This document shows positions 61,349 to 64,000 of a stretch of 64,000 bases of DNA, in pieces. The notes below the pieces were generated by a model, which did no database searches, was not told where the DNA came from, and saw nothing but the letters and a program-made list of their open reading frames with translations. Within the stretch, counting starts at the first letter, position 1. Each line of letters begins with the position of its first letter. The stretch is from Rehmannia glutinosa (lineage: Eukaryota > Streptophyta > Magnoliopsida > Lamiales > Orobanchaceae): NCBI GenBank assembly GCA_016081115.2, contig JABTTQ020001774.1, positions 558,001 to 622,000 on the forward strand, written 5' to 3'. The position numbers were made by a program, and so were the translations under genes.

Positions 61349-61611
61349 CTAGGCGCTCCTAAAGTAGCTGGATCTGGTCTCGCGAGCGTGAATAGTGCAC
61401 TCGCGGTCTTTGGCTACGAGTGTCAAGTTGTTCTTCTCCTCTTGGCTCTTCGCCAGGAGGTGCTCCAATTCCCGGACACGGTGGTGCTCCCTTAGTAGCT
61501 CGGAGTTGGCCTGGATGAACTCCTGGTGCCAATGCGTCTTCACCCCTTGTAGTAGTCTCGCTCGGCGCGAGCCTCGAATACCATCCACCAGGTCGGCGCC
61601 TCCGGCTCCAT
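61349..61611 (-). pseudogene. Chromovirus pre-gag ORF, coiled-coil 5' part
   Basis: Start chosen: ATG at 61611 (MEPEAPTWW), about 310 bases downstream of the primer site on the minus strand. After ~23 residues a frameshift leads into a charged helical stretch (HRVRELEHLLAKSQEEKNN) with heptad-like Leu spacing, ending in another break near 61349; weak continuation runs to the SIRE insertion at 61248. The acidic remainder is at 45188-45564. No known domain is recognised; the unusually GC-rich sequence differs from the flanking LTR. Confidence 0.45.
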
Positions 61612-61920
61612 CCTGGTCAAAACACAACTAAGGTTTGTCAGATGAGTATAAGTAGGAAGATAGAGAACAACAAGCAAACTAGTCAAGAGTTAATTAAGTT
61701 AAGACAACTATTACTATGGAATCTCCAAGTACATAAATTCTTAACTCAGTCTAAGCATCAATGATACGACTCTCCATAATACATCATCGAACTTAGTATT
61801 GGTTCTATGTCCTTTTGAAATTGATTTCAAGCTTAAATAGTCAAGTCGCAGTACTACCCAACACAGATCGATGGTCCTATCCTGGGTCAGATCGGTGTAA
61901 GTTTCCATCTTACTAGTCGA

Positions 61921-61932
61921 GCTCTGATACCA
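61921..61932 (-). other. Primer-binding site of the chromovirus
   Basis: The minus strand reads TGGTATCAGAGC, complementary to initiator methionine tRNA, seven bases from the end of the 5' LTR at 61940. It confirms the minus-strand polarity of the element. Confidence 0.9.
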
Positions 61933-61939
61933 CTTAAAC

Positions 61940-64000
61940 TGTCATGCCCCAAACAGGAACGCGACGATGATCCACAACTTAAATACAAGTAAACCAAACA
62001 GTCTAGACAAATATGAACAAAACCTCAAATGAAATAGAGTCAAATAGCAGCGGAAATAAAATACAAGTACGAATTACAACTTACAGTCCAACAAATATCC
62101 AAATCTCATCCCAAGTACACAACTAAAGATAACAACTTATTAGTCAAAGGGTCCTACGCCGTTAGGTTACATCTTAAAAGGAAAGACAAAAATAAAATAG
62201 TCCAATAATAGCAAACAATAGAAGGAACAAATACAAAGGCGAAATACGGAGAGATCACTCCGTAGCTTGATCGGCGTCGTCAACGAAATCTTCATCTGGC
62301 CGTTAGAAAAATAGGAGGGGATGAGACAAAAATTCTCAGTGGATGGGGTGAACGTGTGCGAGTGTGGCGATATACGTAAATGCACGAAAGCTATTGTATG
62401 AAAAATACGTGAGTCATGATGCGTGTTTCACACACAGTTCACAAGCGACTTGATATATATCTAAAATAATATACTTATACAGTTTTGATGAAAAAGTTCA
62501 TGATCACATAGGCACTATGTGATTCAAGCAAGATAAATAGGATTGCGTACGGAAACTTAACGCCAATCCATGCAAGACAAGTAGCGGTTGTGTACGGATT
62601 TGTAGCGCCAACCAAAGTAAACGGGTCCGAGAAACTCCAGAATTGTGTGGATCAGATAGCGATTCCTTCGTTCTTCCTTGTAACTCCTTGAGTAAGATGG
62701 TTCAAGACCTGTCACCTTATCGCTTCATAGGCAAAGACAAATCCACAGTAGAGCTAGCTAGGCCCGGAATGTCATAATCATGATTATACCTCAAGTACTA
62801 CAACCCGCTTTCCTTGGACAACTCCGTCCCTCAGTTGCGGGATTAGGACGATGGGGCCGGAGAGTGGAATAGCAGCCGAGCTGGTCGGTTCCATCCCTGA
62901 CGTATCCATTCCGAGTGTGAGCTCGACACACCAAGTTGACTCAGACAGGAATATAATCATAAGTACAGGATGTCAACCCGACAGTCTAGTAATTTGGATG
63001 AAGATAATTACCGGGAGGATAAATAATCTTCGATAACTTGAAGAATTAGGTGGGACATAAGTCCTGTTGTAGATTTGAATTATTGTCAAAGGTGTATTTC
63101 CAGGTACATGGACTATATAAGTCCTGAAAATTTCATTTTGGTCCTCAAGTTTAGTATTTTACATTTTGGTCCCTCAAGTTTAGTAAAATTATTTTCTTAG
63201 CTTAAAACACTTGATTTTTGGAATACCTTTAAAATATGTATTTTCAAGTCCCTAAAAGTTAAATTTTCAAAATTTTAAATGGAGGGCTGGTATAGTTTCG
63301 AATTTTGCACTTTAGCCTTTGAACCTCCAAAATTTTACAAACTAGTCCTTGGGCTTTCAAAGGTTGATTTTATTTATCTCCAAACTTTTAAAACTTTATT
63401 AAAATATATAAATATAATTATTGAACTTGAGTATAGTCAAATTTCAAAAATTGCAGAGGGGTCTCTTAAGTTTTATTTTCATGCAATGAAGTCCACCAAT
63501 TTGCCATTTTTCCATTTTAAGTCCAAAAATTCAAATTTAATCAATTAAGCTTGACTTTTCCAGGTTATAAGGAAAATAATACATGAATAACAAGGTTCAT
63601 GAACATGCATATACATCTCATCCAAGAATTCATCAAATAAAGCAATAAATTGTACATGCATGCACCTAAATTGCAATAAATAGTATTTATGAGCAACACT
63701 TGAGAATTTTTGGAATTTAACACTTGAAATGAAAATGAAATACATTATATATATATATATATCTCAAGCTCTCAAAAAAAAAGACTACATGCATTTTAAA
63801 GAAAAACACTTAGGAGGTTGAAATATTTTTTTCACTCACCTTAAAATTTGGATTGTTGGTGAAAAAAAGGAAGAAATCACAACTTGAATTAAGCTCACTT
63901 AGGTCATCTCCTAAGTCAAGAATATAAAAAAAAGAGTTAGAAAAATTAAGGCTTGAATTAAGAAAAAAGAAGAAGGTGAAGAAGATGACAAATACTACCT
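61940..64000 (-). repeat. 5' LTR of the chromovirus, cut by the window edge
   Basis: Begins on the plus strand with tgtcatgccccaaac and matches 36366 onward. Compared with the 3' LTR it lacks about 66 bp near 62985 and about 600 bp at 63080 (agatttgaattattgtcaaagg joins sequence found ~600 bp apart in the 3' LTR). The remaining ~2 kb should lie beyond the window, as should the outer target duplication partner of tgtcc (36361-36365). Confidence 0.88.

Overview
This is nuclear DNA of a flowering plant, probably a eudicot. It is AT-rich and has GT-AG introns, plant L1-type LINE, Ty1-copia (SIRE-type and another lineage) and Ty3-gypsy (chromovirus and a Tat-like fragment) retrotransposons, hAT/MULE/pogo-type MITEs, SINEs and a Helitron end. 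One host gene is clear: a two-exon minus-strand gene at 15560-16502 for a short ubiquitin-like protein of the BAG-regulator group. Nearly everything else is mobile DNA in several states of decay.

Layout. 1-3190: end of a hAT-like MITE, a decayed gypsy protease fragment, and LTR-like sequence carrying a large inverted repeat. 3192-15319: a ~2.9 kb block present twice in direct orientation (3192-7139 and 11800-15319). Between the copies lies a LINE that is intact at its 5' end but cut off at its 3' end. A MULE MITE sits only in the first copy and a hAT MITE only in the second; each copy preserves the other's empty site. 15560-16640: the BAG-like gene, with a MITE in its intron and an (AG)28 tract in its leader. 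16650-20216: intergenic remnants. 20225-27556: a hAT-like MITE split by a 6.5 kb copia element, with a second small hAT MITE inside it. 27640-36300: a pogo-like MITE, a SINE, a SIRE-type solo LTR, a stray chromovirus LTR fragment, a Helitron terminus and a fold-back element with a 20-bp tandem array. 36366 to the window end: a minus-strand chromovirus with 4.0 kb LTRs. Its pre-gag region is split by a 15.7 kb SIRE-type copia element (45565-61242), whose third ORF is in turn split by an antisense solo LTR (56877-58442).

Target-site duplications readable at most junctions give a relative history: chromovirus, then SIRE element, then antisense solo LTR; and outer hAT MITE, then copia element and inner MITE. 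No retrotransposon here looks autonomous: stops, frameshifts and lost catalytic or zinc-ligand residues are visible in each. The most unusual items are (1) the block/LINE/block structure, best explained by exchange between a LINE-bearing and a LINE-free chromosome, and (2) the very large third ORF of the SIRE element, which has no signal peptide or membrane segment but shows a globular N-terminus, Pro/Ala and acidic linkers, coiled coil, an RGG-like box and a Lys/Arg tail, behind its own promoter-like sequence.
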